Shown here: positions 7,548 to 16,658 of the stretch, one piece after another
Position numbering within the stretch: position 1 is the stretch's first letter
How the letters are laid out: each line of letters starts with the position of its first letter
Source of the DNA: Streptomyces sp. NBC_00708
GTDB taxonomy: Bacteria; Actinomycetota; Actinomycetes; Streptomycetales; Streptomycetaceae
DNA: 64,000 nt
NCBI GenBank assembly: GCA_036226585.1
Contig: CP108997.1
Span: forward strand, 2,294,001-2,358,000
Direction of reading: 5' to 3'
Notes under the pieces: generated by a model
Database searches by the model: none
Seen by the model: the letters and a program-made list of their open reading frames with translations, nothing else
Told to the model about the DNA's origin: nothing
Program-made: the position numbers and the translations under genes

Positions 7548-8084
7548 TCAGGCTGAGATGCCGTCGATCCGGGCCATCGCGTCGTCCGCGCCGAACGGTT
7601 GCAGATAGGGCAGCCAGCGCGGGTCGCGGTGGCCCGTGCCGATGATCCGCCAGGCCAGCCCGGTCGGCGGGGCGGGCTGCTGGTGCAGCCGCCAGCCGAG
7701 CTCCGGCAGATGGCGGTCGGCCTTGACGTGGTTGCAGCGGCGGCAGGCCGCCACCACGTTGTCCCAGGCGTGCTGTCCGCCGCGGCTGCGCGGAATGACG
7801 TGGTCGACGCTGGTCGCGGCGGCCCCGCAGTACATGCAGCGCCCGCCGTCCCTGGCGAACAGCGCCCGCCGGGTCAGCGGCACCGGACCCCGGTAGGGGA
7901 CGCGGACGAAGCGCTTGAGACGGACGACGCTGGGGGCCGGGACGACCCGGGTGGCACTGTGCATGAGGGCGCCGGATTCCTCAAGACAGATGGCCTTGTT
8001 CTCGAGGACGAGGACGAGCGCGCGGCGGAGCGGTACGACGCCGAGCGGCTCGTACGACGCGTTGAGAACCAGGACATGCGGCAC
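7548..8084 (-). CDS. HNH endonuclease family protein
   Basis: A 178-residue protein with an HNH nuclease core at about residues 85-125: CMYC and CRRC zinc-binding pairs flank SVDHVIPRSRGGQHAWDNVV. It matches the short actinobacterial stand-alone HNH proteins that begin with the conserved segment VLVLNASYEPLGVVPLRRA. The start is the GTG at 8082-8084, with AAGGAGG 5 nt upstream. Family members are metal-dependent nucleases of unknown cellular role. There is no toxin or restriction partner nearby, and the neighbours are a secreted glycosidase and a channel, so context gives no clue. Confidence 0.88.
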   Translation of the reverse strand: MPHVLVLNASYEPLGVVPLRRALVLVLENKAICLEESGALMHSATRVVPAPSVVRLKRFVRVPYRGPVPLTRRALFARDGGRCMYCGAAATSVDHVIPRSRGGQHAWDNVVAACRRCNHVKADRHLPELGWRLHQQPAPPTGLAWRIIGTGHRDPRWLPYLQPFGADDAMARIDGISA

Positions 8085-8375
8085 GGATGCCTCCTTGTAC
8101 GCCGGCGGCGCGTGGCTCGCGCCGGGACGATCTCCGCTCTCAGTCTCCCCTCACGCCTGGTCGAAGCGCCACCACGTGCGGGTAACGGGCGGGAACGAAT
8201 TTTCTCCGCCGGAGCGGTCCGGGGCGTGCCGGGGCGCCTTCGGCCCTTATCCGTTCCGTATCTCCGGGTGAGCCGCGTCTCTCCCCCCGGTCACGGCAAC
8301 GGAGCACGGGTGATGCCCCGTTAGTGTGGTTCTTCAGCGCTCTTCCGCTCAGCGCCCGCCCCTGGAGGTTTCGCC

Positions 8376-9434
8376 GTGTCCCTGTCCGCCCTGTTGGCCG
8401 CAGCTCCGTCACCCGAGCCCGGGGGCTCGCTGGACGAAGCCGCGAAGCAGGCCGGCAACGCCGCGGGCTGGGTGGAGGAGAACTGGTCCACCTGGCTGAA
8501 CACCAGCCTGCGGATCGTCCTCATCGCCGCGATCGCGCTCTTCCTGCGCATCGCGGTCCGCCGCGCCCTGACCAAGCTCATAGAGCGGATGAACCGCAGT
8601 GCCCAGGCGGTGGAGGGCACCGCGCTCGGCGGGCTCCTGGTCAACGCGGAGCGCCGCCGCCAGCGCTCGGAGGCGATCGGTTCGGTGCTCCGTTCGGTGG
8701 CCTCGTTCCTGATCCTGGGCACCGCGGCGCTGATGATCCTGGGCGCGTTCCAGATCAACCTGGCCCCGCTGCTCGCCTCCGCCGGGGTCGCCGGTGTGGC
8801 GCTCGGCTTCGGCGCCCGCAACCTGGTCACCGACTTCCTGTCCGGGGTCTTCATGATCCTGGAGGACCAGTACGGCGTGGGCGACCAGATCGACGCGGGC
8901 GTCGCCTCCGGCGAGGTCATCGAGGTCGGCCTGCGCGTGACGAAGCTGCGCGGCGAGAACGGCGCGATCTGGTACGTCCGCAACGGCGAGGTGAAGCGGA
9001 TCGGCAACCTCAGCCAGGGCTGGTCCACGGCCGGCGTCGACGTCCAGGTCCGCCCCACCGAGGACCTGGAGAAGATCCGCGCGGTGATCACCGAGGCCGC
9101 CCAGGAGATGGCCAAGGAGGACCCCTGGACCGAGCGCCTGTGGGGCCCGGTGGAGATCCTGGGGCTGGACACGGTGCTGCTGGAGTCCATGACGGTCCGG
9201 GTCAGCGCCAAGACGATGCCGGGCCAGGCGGTCGGCGTGGAGCGCGAGCTGCGCTGGCGCATCAAGGTGGCCCTGGACGCGGCGGGCATCAGCATGGTGA
9301 CCGGTACCCCGGAGGAGGCTCCGGAGGGCGCCGACCCCACGGCCGGCGTGGCCGCCCCGTCCGCGTACGCATCGGCGACCTCCCCGCAGTCCCTCGCGAC
9401 GACCCCGATCCCGCCGCCGAGCACCACGAAGTAG
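8376..9434 (+). CDS. MscS-family small-conductance mechanosensitive channel
   Basis: A 352-residue inner-membrane channel expected to open under membrane tension and release solutes during osmotic downshock. Three hydrophobic segments are visible (about 45-70, 108-128 and 130-155). The third carries the pore-lining Gly/Ala-rich helix and the MscS hallmark GFGARNLVTDFLSGVFMILE, followed by the beta-domain segment YGVGDQI and a C-terminal alpha/beta domain. A low-complexity Ala/Ser/Pro tail (about 310-352) follows. The GTG start at 8376 has a GGAGG ribosome site. Transcribed divergently from the HNH gene and ended by a strong hairpin. Confidence 0.92.
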   Translation: MSLSALLAAAPSPEPGGSLDEAAKQAGNAAGWVEENWSTWLNTSLRIVLIAAIALFLRIAVRRALTKLIERMNRSAQAVEGTALGGLLVNAERRRQRSEAIGSVLRSVASFLILGTAALMILGAFQINLAPLLASAGVAGVALGFGARNLVTDFLSGVFMILEDQYGVGDQIDAGVASGEVIEVGLRVTKLRGENGAIWYVRNGEVKRIGNLSQGWSTAGVDVQVRPTEDLEKIRAVITEAAQEMAKEDPWTERLWGPVEILGLDTVLLESMTVRVSAKTMPGQAVGVERELRWRIKVALDAAGISMVTGTPEEAPEGADPTAGVAAPSAYASATSPQSLATTPIPPPSTTK

Positions 9435-9440
9435 CCCGCC

Positions 9441-9469
9441 CGGCCGGGGACCCACCGGGTCCCCGGCCG
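9441..9469 (+). terminator. Terminator after the MscS gene
   Basis: A perfect 13-bp stem, CGGCCGGGGACCC with loop ACC and the complementary arm, starts 6 nt after the MscS stop codon. Followed by TTGTCGTT rather than a full U-run. Confidence 0.75.
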
Positions 9470-9519
9470 TTGTCGTTCCCGGCCAGGTAACGCTTTGGTT
9501 GCCACCGGCGGTCAGGTCA

Positions 9520-9549
9520 TTGACGCCCCGGCGGCGCGGGACCTACCTT
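9520..9549 (+). promoter_or_regulatory. Promoter of the csn operon
   Basis: TTGACG (9520-9525) and TACCTT (9544-9549) are spaced by 18 nt, a good HrdB-type promoter. The predicted start near 9556 places the CsnR operator just downstream, a position that would block transcription. Confidence 0.6.
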
Positions 9550-9561
9550 CCTCTCACCGAA

Positions 9562-9576
9562 TAGGAAACTTTCCTA
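9562..9576 (+). promoter_or_regulatory. CsnR (ROK) operator
   Basis: TAGGAAACTTTCCTA is a perfect 7-bp inverted repeat around a single C, 23 bp before csnR. It matches the palindrome reported for the chitosan-responsive ROK repressor CsnR, as I remember it. Autoregulation of the operon is the simplest reading. Confidence 0.75.
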
Positions 9577-9599
9577 ACAGAGGGGCAGGTGCCGAGCTC

Positions 9600-10820
9600 A
9601 TGGCCGGAAACACGCCGGGCACACCCAGCGTTCTGCGCGCCATGAACGACCGGGCCGCGCTGGATCTGCTCCTGGAGCACGGCCCCCTCTCGCGGACCCG
9701 GATCGGGAAGCTCACCGGGCTCTCCAAGCCCACCGCCTCCCAGCTCCTTGCCCGCCTCGAAGCCGCCGGACTCGTCGTCGCCACCGGGACCGCGGCCGGC
9801 CGCCCCGGACCGAACGCCCAGCTGTACGCGGTCAACGCCTCCGCCGCCCATGTCGCCGGGCTCGACGTGAACGCCCACCGGATCGTCGCCGCCGTCGCCG
9901 ATGTGACCGGCGGGACGGTCGGGGAGTTCGAGCTGCGGACCCCCGGACGGCGCGCCGACAGCGTGGTGAGGCAGGTGACCGAGGCGCTGGACGGGGCGGT
10001 CGCGGACGCCGGGCTGACCCGGGCCGATGTGCACCGCGTCGTCATCGGCACGCCGGGCGCCTTCGACCCGAACACCGGCCGGCTGCGCTACGCCTCGCAC
10101 CTGCCCGGCTGGCACTCCCCCGCACTGCTGGACGAGCTGGCGGCCCTGCTGCCGATGCCCGTGGAGTACGAGAACGACGTCAACCTCGTCGCCGTCGCCG
10201 AGCAGCGGAGCGGGGCGGCCCGGGGCCACGACGACTTCGTCCTGCTGTGGAACGAGGAGGGCCTCGGCGCCGCCCTCGTGATCAACGGCAGGCTGCACCG
10301 GGGCTTCACCGGGGGCGCCGGCGAGGTCGGCTTCCTGCCGGTGCCGGGCGCGCCGCTGGTCCGCCAGGTCGCCAAGGCCAACGCGGGCGGTTTCCAGGAG
10401 CTGGCGGGTGCCCAGGTGCTCGCGCGGCTGGCCCGGGAACTCGGCATCGAGGACGCGCCCGGCTCCGGCACCCATCAGGAGATCGGCGCCGCCCTGGTCG
10501 GCCGGGCCGTCGAAGCGGTGGAGGGCGGGGAGGCGGACGGTCCGTACGGCCGGCTGCTCGACCGGTTCGCCACCGGCCTCGCGACCGGCCTCGCCTCCCT
10601 GGTCGCGGTCCTGGACCCCGAGATCGTCGTGCTCTGCGGCGAGCTGTTCTCGCGCGGCGGGGAGCCGCTGCGCGCCCGGGTCGCGGCCGAGCTGGCCGAG
10701 CTCGCCGCGTCCAGGCCCCGGCTGCTCGCCGGGGACGTCACCCACCGGCCCGTACTGCGCGGCGCGCTGGAGAGCGCGCTCGCCACCACCCGCGACGAAG
10801 TGTTCGACACCTCGCGCTGA
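9600..10820 (+). CDS. csnR: ROK-family repressor of chitosan-oligosaccharide genes
   Basis: A 406-residue ROK repressor: winged helix-turn-helix at about 15-75 (LSRTRIGKLTGLSKPTASQL) followed by a sugar-kinase-like ROK domain (AGLDVNAHRIVAAV; FTGGAGEVGFLPVPG). The Cys-rich zinc motif (CxCGxxGC) found in many ROK proteins is absent. It is the first gene of a six-gene cluster with the order known for csnREFGHK, and a CsnR-type palindrome overlaps the expected transcription start, so it probably represses its own operon until chitosan oligomers appear, and perhaps chitosanase genes elsewhere. The ATG at 9600 was chosen because it gives the normal N-terminus for the family, downstream of the operator. 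Confidence 0.88.
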   Translation: MAGNTPGTPSVLRAMNDRAALDLLLEHGPLSRTRIGKLTGLSKPTASQLLARLEAAGLVVATGTAAGRPGPNAQLYAVNASAAHVAGLDVNAHRIVAAVADVTGGTVGEFELRTPGRRADSVVRQVTEALDGAVADAGLTRADVHRVVIGTPGAFDPNTGRLRYASHLPGWHSPALLDELAALLPMPVEYENDVNLVAVAEQRSGAARGHDDFVLLWNEEGLGAALVINGRLHRGFTGGAGEVGFLPVPGAPLVRQVAKANAGGFQELAGAQVLARLARELGIEDAPGSGTHQEIGAALVGRAVEAVEGGEADGPYGRLLDRFATGLATGLASLVAVLDPEIVVLCGELFSRGGEPLRARVAAELAELAASRPRLLAGDVTHRPVLRGALESALATTRDEVFDTSR

Positions 10821-10893
10821 CACCCCGCCCCCTTCCGCTTCCCCGTAGACGTTCCGCCCTTCCCTGCCCACCCCTTCACCGGGAGACACCACC

Positions 10894-12231
10894 ATGTCCG
10901 GAAACCGCCGGAAGCCGGCCGCCGCACTCGCCGCGACCGCCGCGATAGCCCTGTTCGCCTCCGCCTGTACCGGGCAGAGCAGTTCCGGGGCCAACGATGA
11001 CGCGTCCAAGGAGACGACCATCACCTTCTGGCACGGCTGGAGCGCGCCGGGCGAGGTGAAGGGCATCCAGGACACGGTCGACGCCTTCGAGAAGGCGCAC
11101 CCCAACATCCATGTGAAGGTCGTCGGCAACATGACCGACGACAAGATCAACCAGGCGCTGCGGGCCGGCGGTTCCAAGGCACCGGACGTGGTCTCGTCGT
11201 TCACCACGAACAACGTGGGCAAGTTCTGCTCCTCGAAGGCGTTCGTCGACCTCAACCCGTTCCTGAAGAAGGACGGCATCGACCCCGAGGCCACCTTCCC
11301 GAAGGCGATGAACGAGTACACCCAGTTCGACGGGGTGCGCTGCACGGTGCCGCTGCTGGGCGACGCGTACGGGCTGTACTACAACAAGGACGCGTTCGAG
11401 AAGGCCGGGATCGCGAACCCGCCGAAGACCTGGTCCGAGTTCGCCGCCGACGCCAAGAAACTGACGAAGACCAAGGGCGACTCGTACGAGCAGCTGGGCT
11501 TCATGCCGAACTACCACGGCTACGAGTCGACGACCGAGCACTACCTGGGCGGCTGGAACCCCACGTACTTCGACGCCGACGGCAAGTCGAACATCGCGAA
11601 GGACCCGGCGTTCGCCGCGATGCTCACCCAGCAGAAGAAGCTGGTCGACTCGCTCGGCGGCTACGCGAAGCTGGAGAAGTTCCGTACCGGCTTCGGTGAC
11701 GAGTGGGGCGCCAAGCACCCCTTCCACACCGGCCAGGTGGCGATGCAGCTGGACGGCGAGTGGCGGCTCGGCATGGCCGAGGACACCAAACCGAAGTTCG
11801 AGATCGGGGTGGCCCCGATGCCCGTCGCGGACGACGAGGCCGACACATACGGCAAGGGCTATCTGACCGGCACCATCGCGGGCATCGCCGCCACCTCCGG
11901 CAAGCAGAACGCGGCCTGGGAGCTGGTCAAGTTCATGACGACCGACACCGACGCGGTCGTGAACTTCGCCAACGCCATCCACAACGTGCCGTCCACACTG
12001 GCTGCGCTGAAGTCGCCGAAGCTGAAGTACGACCCGCGCTTCAAGACCTTCCTGGACATCGCGGCGAACCCGAAGTCGACCACCACCCCGCCCTCGGTGA
12101 ACGGCGGCGCGTACCTGGTGTCCCTGCAGAACCTCGGCTTCGACGTCGAGAAGGGCAAGCAGACGGACATCAAGGCGGGGCTGGAGAAGACCGCGAAGGA
12201 AATCGACGCGGCGATCGCCCAGGCGAAGTAG
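10894..12231 (+). CDS. csnE: ABC transporter sugar-binding lipoprotein (chitosan oligosaccharide)
   Basis: A 445-residue extracellular solute-binding protein of family 1. The N-terminal signal peptide ends in FASAC at about residue 27, giving a lipid-anchored mature protein. ITFWHGWSAPGEVKGI is the usual family 1 opening strand, and the C-terminal lobe carries the FMTTDTDAVVNFAN-type helix. It would bind chitosan oligomers outside the cell and pass them to CsnF/CsnG. It lies 73 bp after csnR and 10 bp before csnF. As in many Streptomyces sugar ABC systems, no ATPase gene is present; the shared MsiK ATPase is the likely energiser. Confidence 0.88.
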   Translation: MSGNRRKPAAALAATAAIALFASACTGQSSSGANDDASKETTITFWHGWSAPGEVKGIQDTVDAFEKAHPNIHVKVVGNMTDDKINQALRAGGSKAPDVVSSFTTNNVGKFCSSKAFVDLNPFLKKDGIDPEATFPKAMNEYTQFDGVRCTVPLLGDAYGLYYNKDAFEKAGIANPPKTWSEFAADAKKLTKTKGDSYEQLGFMPNYHGYESTTEHYLGGWNPTYFDADGKSNIAKDPAFAAMLTQQKKLVDSLGGYAKLEKFRTGFGDEWGAKHPFHTGQVAMQLDGEWRLGMAEDTKPKFEIGVAPMPVADDEADTYGKGYLTGTIAGIAATSGKQNAAWELVKFMTTDTDAVVNFANAIHNVPSTLAALKSPKLKYDPRFKTFLDIAANPKSTTTPPSVNGGAYLVSLQNLGFDVEKGKQTDIKAGLEKTAKEIDAAIAQAK

Positions 12232-12241
12232 GACCGACGCG

Positions 12242-13183
12242 ATGAGCACGTACACACTCCGTTCGAAGCGCCGCAGGTCGGCGCTTCGGACGGCGGCCTT
12301 CATGTCGCCGTGGCTGATCGGGTTCTGCGTCTTCTTCGCCTACCCGCTGATCTCCACGCTCTACTTCTCCTTCACCAGCTACGACGGGTTCGCCGCCCCC
12401 CAGTTCAGCGGCTTCAAGAACTGGTCGTTCGTCTTCAACGACTACCCGCTGTTCTGGCCGGCGCTGCGCAACACGCTCTGGCTGGTCGTGGTGATGGTGG
12501 CCTGCCGGGTGGTGTTCGGGCTCGGTGTCGGGCTGCTGATCACCAAGATCAAGACGGGTACGGGTGTCTTCCGGACGCTGTTCTACCTGCCGTACCTGGC
12601 TCCGCCGGTCGCCGCCACGCTGGGCTTCGTCTTCCTGCTCAACCCCGGGACCGGGCCGGTCAATTCGATCCTCGGGGACCTGGGGATGGGGACGCCCGGC
12701 TGGTTCACCGACGCCACCTGGTCCAAGCCCGCGCTGACCGCGCTCGCGGTGTGGGGGGTGGGCGACCTGATGGTGATCTTCATGGCCGCGCTGCTCGACG
12801 TACCGAAGGAGCAGTACGAGGCGGCGGAGCTGGACGGGGCGACCGCGTACCACCGGTTCCGGTACGTCACGCTGCCGAACATCTCGCCGATCATCATGTT
12901 CGCCGTGGTCACCGGCATCATCCAGACGATGCAGTACTACACCCAGCCCCTGGTGGCAGGGAAGGTCGCGTCCGGTGTCATGGGCGGCTCGGGCCAGCAG
13001 TTCGAACCCGGCTATCCCGACAAGTCGACACTGACGCTTCCGCAGCTGGTCTACAACCTCGGTTTCCAGCGCTTCGACTACGGCTCCGCCTGTGTGGTCG
13101 CGCTCGTTCTCTTCGTCCTCGCCATGGCGTTCACCGCACTGCTGATGCGGCGCCGCAGCGGACTGATCCAGGCAGGTGAGTGA
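12242..13183 (+). CDS. csnF: Sugar ABC transporter permease, MalF type
   Basis: A 313-residue inner-membrane permease with six predicted helices, the first at about 20-45 (MSPWLIGFCVFFAYPLIST). The cytoplasmic EAA loop that docks the ATPase is present (EQYEAAELDGATAYHRFRYV, about 193-212). It forms the CsnF/CsnG heterodimer for uptake of chitosan oligosaccharides. Second transport gene of the csn operon; its end slightly overlaps or abuts csnG depending on the start chosen there. Confidence 0.9.
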   Translation: MSTYTLRSKRRRSALRTAAFMSPWLIGFCVFFAYPLISTLYFSFTSYDGFAAPQFSGFKNWSFVFNDYPLFWPALRNTLWLVVVMVACRVVFGLGVGLLITKIKTGTGVFRTLFYLPYLAPPVAATLGFVFLLNPGTGPVNSILGDLGMGTPGWFTDATWSKPALTALAVWGVGDLMVIFMAALLDVPKEQYEAAELDGATAYHRFRYVTLPNISPIIMFAVVTGIIQTMQYYTQPLVAGKVASGVMGGSGQQFEPGYPDKSTLTLPQLVYNLGFQRFDYGSACVVALVLFVLAMAFTALLMRRRSGLIQAGE

Positions 13184-13184
13184 C

Positions 13185-14087
13185 ATGGCGCAGGTTCTCG
13201 ACCACCCGAAGGCCGCGGGACCGGTGAGTGACCCCGTCACCCCGGCCCGGCGCGTGGCGCGCCGCAAGGCGCTGCTGCACTGGATCGCCGTCCACGCGCT
13301 CGGCGTGGCCGCCGCGCTCTTCTTCGTGCTGCCGTTCGTCTTCCTCGTGCTCACCTCGCTGATGAGCGACCAGCAGGCCCTCACCCGGGACCTGTGGCCG
13401 CACCCCTTCGAGTGGGCCAACTACAAGAAGGTGTTCGACACCCCGGGCTTTCTGACCTGGTGGAAGAACACCCTGCTGTACGCGGGAGCCGGCACCGTCC
13501 TCACGGTGGTGTCCTCGCTGCCCGTGGCGTACGCGCTCGCCAAGTTCCGCTTCCGCGGCCGGCATCTGTCGCTGATGCTCGTCATCTCGATGATGATGCT
13601 GCCGCCGCAGGTCGTGGTCATCCCGATGTACCTGTTCTGGGCCAAGCAGCTGGACCTGTCCGGCACGCTGTGGCCGCTGATCATCCCGATGGCCTTCGGC
13701 GACGCGTTCTCCATCTTCCTGCTGCGGCAGTTCCTGCTGACCATCCCCGACGAGTACCTCGACGCGGCGAAGGTCGACGGCTGCGGCGAACTGCTCACCC
13801 TGCTGCGCGTGGTGGTGCCGATGGCCAAACCGGGCATCGCCGCTGTCGCCCTCTTCCAGTTCTTCTACGCCTGGAACGACTACTTCGGCCCCCAGATCTA
13901 CGCCTCCGAGAACCCGGGGGCCTGGACGCTGAGTTACGGACTGGAGTCCTTCAAGGGCGCACACCACACCGACTGGAACCTGACCATGGCCGCGACCGTT
14001 CTGGTCATGGCCCCTGTGATCGTCGTCTTCTTCTTCGCACAGAAGGCCTTTGTCGAGGGCGTCACACTGACCGGAGTAAAGGGCTGA
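13185..14087 (+). CDS. csnG: Sugar ABC transporter permease, MalG type
   Basis: A 300-residue inner-membrane permease of the CUT1 family, partner of CsnF. Six helices are visible, and the EAA loop reads DEYLDAAKVDGCGELLTLLR. I chose the ATG at 13185, with a GGTGAG ribosome site 4 nt upstream; in-frame GTG codons at 13176 and 13179-13182 region would add three residues and overlap csnF. It is followed after 3 nt by csnH, so the operon is tightly packed. Confidence 0.9.
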   Translation: MAQVLDHPKAAGPVSDPVTPARRVARRKALLHWIAVHALGVAAALFFVLPFVFLVLTSLMSDQQALTRDLWPHPFEWANYKKVFDTPGFLTWWKNTLLYAGAGTVLTVVSSLPVAYALAKFRFRGRHLSLMLVISMMMLPPQVVVIPMYLFWAKQLDLSGTLWPLIIPMAFGDAFSIFLLRQFLLTIPDEYLDAAKVDGCGELLTLLRVVVPMAKPGIAAVALFQFFYAWNDYFGPQIYASENPGAWTLSYGLESFKGAHHTDWNLTMAATVLVMAPVIVVFFFAQKAFVEGVTLTGVKG

Positions 14088-14090
14088 ACC

Positions 14091-15356
14091 ATGAAGCTCG
14101 CTGTAGTGGGTGGCGGGTCCACCTACACCCCCGAACTGATCGACGGATTCGCCCGGCTGCGTGACACGCTGCCGGTCGAGGAGCTGGTCCTCGTCGACCC
14201 GGCCGCCGACCGGCTCGACCTCGTGGGCGGCCTCGCCCGGCGGATCTTCGCCAAGCAGGGCCACCCGGGCCGCATCGTCACCACCTCGGACGTCGACGCG
14301 GGCGTCGCCGGGGCGGACGCCGTCCTGCTCCAGCTGCGCGTCGGCGGCCAGGCCGCCCGCAACCAGGACGAGACCTGGCCGCTGGAGTGCGGCTGTGTCG
14401 GCCAGGAGACCACCGGGGCCGGCGGCCTCGCCAAGGCCCTGCGCACCGTCCCGGTCGTCCTGGACATCGCCGAACGCGTCCGGCGCACCAACCCGGACGC
14501 CTGGATCATCGACTTCACCAACCCGGTCGGCATCGTCACCCGCGCGCTCCTCCAGGCCGGTCACAAGGCCGTCGGCCTGTGCAACGTGGCGATCGGCTTC
14601 CAGCGCAAGTTCGCCCGCCTCCTCGACGTGGCCCCGGGCGAGGTGCACCTCGACCACGTCGGGCTGAACCACCTGACCTGGGAGCTGGGGGTGCGCCTCG
14701 GCGGCCCGCAGGGCGAGGACGTGCTGCCCCGGCTGATCGCCGAGCACGGCGACGCCATCGCGGACGACCTGCACATGCCGCGCGCGGTCGTGGACCGGCT
14801 CGGCGTCGTCCCCTCGTACTACCTGCGGTACTTCTACGCGCACGACGAGGTCGTCCGCGAACTGGGCACCAAGCCCTCCCGGGCGGCCGAGGTCGCCGCG
14901 ATGGAGAAGGAACTCCTCGCCATGTACGGCGACCCGGCGCTGGACGAGAAGCCCGCGCTGCTCGCCAAGCGCGGCGGCGCCTTCTACTCCGAGGCGGCCG
15001 TGGACCTGGCGGCGGCGCTGCTCGGCGGCGGCGGTTCGGCGCACCAGGTGGTCAACACGTACAACAACGGCACGCTGCCGTTCCTGCCGGACGACGCGGT
15101 CATCGAGGTCCAGGCGAAGGTCGACGGTTCGGGCGCGACGCCGCTCGCCGTGCCGGCCCTGGACCCGCTGTACGCGGGGCTCATCGCCAACGTCACGGCG
15201 TACGAGGACCTCGCCCTGCGGGCCGCGCTGCACGGCGGCCGGGACCGGGTGTTCAAGGCGCTGCTCGCGCACCCGCTGATCGGGCAGTTCGAGTACGCCG
15301 AGGCGCTCACCGACAAGCTGATCGCGCACAACCGGGAGCACCTGGCGTGGGCGTGA
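14091..15356 (+). CDS. csnH: GH4 NAD-dependent glycosidase (6-phospho-beta-glucosidase family)
   Basis: A 421-residue GH4 enzyme. GH4 glycosidases use NAD+ and a divalent metal and cleave by oxidation-elimination. The N-terminal nucleotide fold is clear (VVGGGSTYTPELIDGFA), followed by the ECGCVGQETTGAGG region and the metal-site motifs LCNVAIGF and HVGLNHLTW. In this operon it probably cleaves imported chitosan oligosaccharides or their phosphorylated forms in the cytoplasm to give glucosamine units for CsnK; whether phosphorylation comes first cannot be read from sequence. Its stop overlaps the kinase start region. Confidence 0.88.
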   Translation: MKLAVVGGGSTYTPELIDGFARLRDTLPVEELVLVDPAADRLDLVGGLARRIFAKQGHPGRIVTTSDVDAGVAGADAVLLQLRVGGQAARNQDETWPLECGCVGQETTGAGGLAKALRTVPVVLDIAERVRRTNPDAWIIDFTNPVGIVTRALLQAGHKAVGLCNVAIGFQRKFARLLDVAPGEVHLDHVGLNHLTWELGVRLGGPQGEDVLPRLIAEHGDAIADDLHMPRAVVDRLGVVPSYYLRYFYAHDEVVRELGTKPSRAAEVAAMEKELLAMYGDPALDEKPALLAKRGGAFYSEAAVDLAAALLGGGGSAHQVVNTYNNGTLPFLPDDAVIEVQAKVDGSGATPLAVPALDPLYAGLIANVTAYEDLALRAALHGGRDRVFKALLAHPLIGQFEYAEALTDKLIAHNREHLAWA

Positions 15357-16321
15357 ACGGTTCGGTCCTCGCGATCGACGCGGGGAACAGCAAGACCGAT
15401 GTGGCGCTCATCGGTGCGGACGGCACGGTGCTGTCCACGGCCAGGGGCGGCGGGTTCCAGCCGCCGGTGGTCGGTGTGGAGACGGCCGTCGACGTGCTCG
15501 GCGCGGCGGTGGAACGGGCGCTGTCCGAGGCCGGTACGGACGCCGGGCAGATCGCCCATGTGTCCGCCTGCCTCGCCAACGCGGACCTGCCGGTCGAGGA
15601 GGAGCAGCTGACCGCGGCGCTGGCGGCGCGCGGCTGGGGCCGCACGGTCGAGGTCCGCAACGACACCTTCGCGATCCTGCGGGCCGGGGTCGACGAGCCG
15701 CGCGGCGTGGCCGTGGTGTGCGGCGCGGGGATCAACTGCGTCGGCATGGTCCCGGACGGGCGCACCGCCCGCTTCCCCGCGATAGGCCGGATCTCCGGTG
15801 ACTGGGGCGGCGGTTCGGGCCTGTCCGAGGAGGCGATGTGGTTCGCCGCGCGCGCCGAGGACGGCCGGGGCGAGCCGACCGAGCTGGCCCGGACGCTCCC
15901 CGCGCACTTCGGGCTCGGTTCGATGTACGCGCTGATCGAGGCGCTGCACCTGGGCCGCATCGCGCCGGAGCGCCGGCACGAGCTGTCCCCGGTGCTGTTC
16001 GCGACGAGCGCGGCCGGTGACCCGGTGGCGCGGGCCCTGGTGGACCGGCTGGCCGAGGAGGTCGTGGCGCTGGCGGCCGTCGCGCTGACCCGCCTCGGGC
16101 TGCTCGGCGAGGAGGCGCCGGTGCTGCTCGGCGGCAGCGTCCTGGCGGCGCGGCACCCGCAGTTGGACGACCGGATCGCCGGACTGCTCGCGGACCGGGC
16201 CCCGAAGGCCGTGGTGCGCGTGGTGCAGCAGTCGCCGGTGCTCGGCGCCGGGCTGCTGGGCCTGGACCACACGGGCGCGGCGCCGGAGGTGCACGCGAGA
16301 CTGCGGGCGCAGTACGCCTGA
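15347..16321 (+). CDS. csnK: BadF/BadG-type ATPase sugar kinase (glucosamine/N-acetylglucosamine kinase)
   Basis: A 324-residue kinase of the ASKHA fold. The phosphate-1 motif is LAIDAGNSKTDVALIG near the N-terminus, followed by the VCGAGINCVGM adenosine-side strand and GDWGGGSGLSEEAMW. It would phosphorylate glucosamine released by CsnH to glucosamine-6-phosphate, feeding central amino-sugar metabolism; related Streptomyces enzymes are ATP-dependent glucosamine kinases. The GTG at 15347 is preceded by GGGAG at 8 nt, favouring it over the GTG at 15353; both overlap csnH. Last gene of the csn operon. Confidence 0.85.
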   Translation: MGVNGSVLAIDAGNSKTDVALIGADGTVLSTARGGGFQPPVVGVETAVDVLGAAVERALSEAGTDAGQIAHVSACLANADLPVEEEQLTAALAARGWGRTVEVRNDTFAILRAGVDEPRGVAVVCGAGINCVGMVPDGRTARFPAIGRISGDWGGGSGLSEEAMWFAARAEDGRGEPTELARTLPAHFGLGSMYALIEALHLGRIAPERRHELSPVLFATSAAGDPVARALVDRLAEEVVALAAVALTRLGLLGEEAPVLLGGSVLAARHPQLDDRIAGLLADRAPKAVVRVVQQSPVLGAGLLGLDHTGAAPEVHARLRAQYA

Positions 16322-16658
16322 GCACGGGACGGCCGGGTTCCGGGCCGTCAGGGGCGTCCCGTAGCCTGCGGGTTGCGGGGCGCCCTTCGCGTGAGGGAAC
16401 CGATCGGCCGCCCCGGACGTGTTGATGGTGGGGAGGACGGTGCGGCGGGGGATCGTGCCGTTCGCCTTGATCAACGGCGCTTGTCTTGATCGAATGCCGT
16501 TGACCGCGGCCGGTCATGACCTGCCGCTGCGTGGTCCGGTGCCCGATCCGGTCGTTCCGGATGTGTGTGCCGGTCCCTGCGGCCATACTTCTGGCCGGGC
16601 ACCAGTCCCCCGATCGGCCGGGGGGCGGGCCGCCGTCAGTGACCGAGGGGGAGGTCGA
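16322..16658. other. Intergenic region between the csn operon and the glnX-pknG locus
   Basis: 337 bp without a gene. It holds a weak 7-bp hairpin at 16328-16349 (GACGGCC/GGCCGTC) just after csnK and a TTGATC direct repeat at 16467 and 16486 (19 bp apart). I see no clear -35/-10 pair and no recognisable operator, although the promoter of the signalling locus should lie here. Confidence 0.5.
16328..16349 (+). terminator. Weak terminator hairpin after csnK
   Basis: GACGGCC (16328-16334) pairs with GGCCGTC (16343-16349) across an 8-nt loop, 6 nt after the csnK stop. There is no U-tract. Confidence 0.4.
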
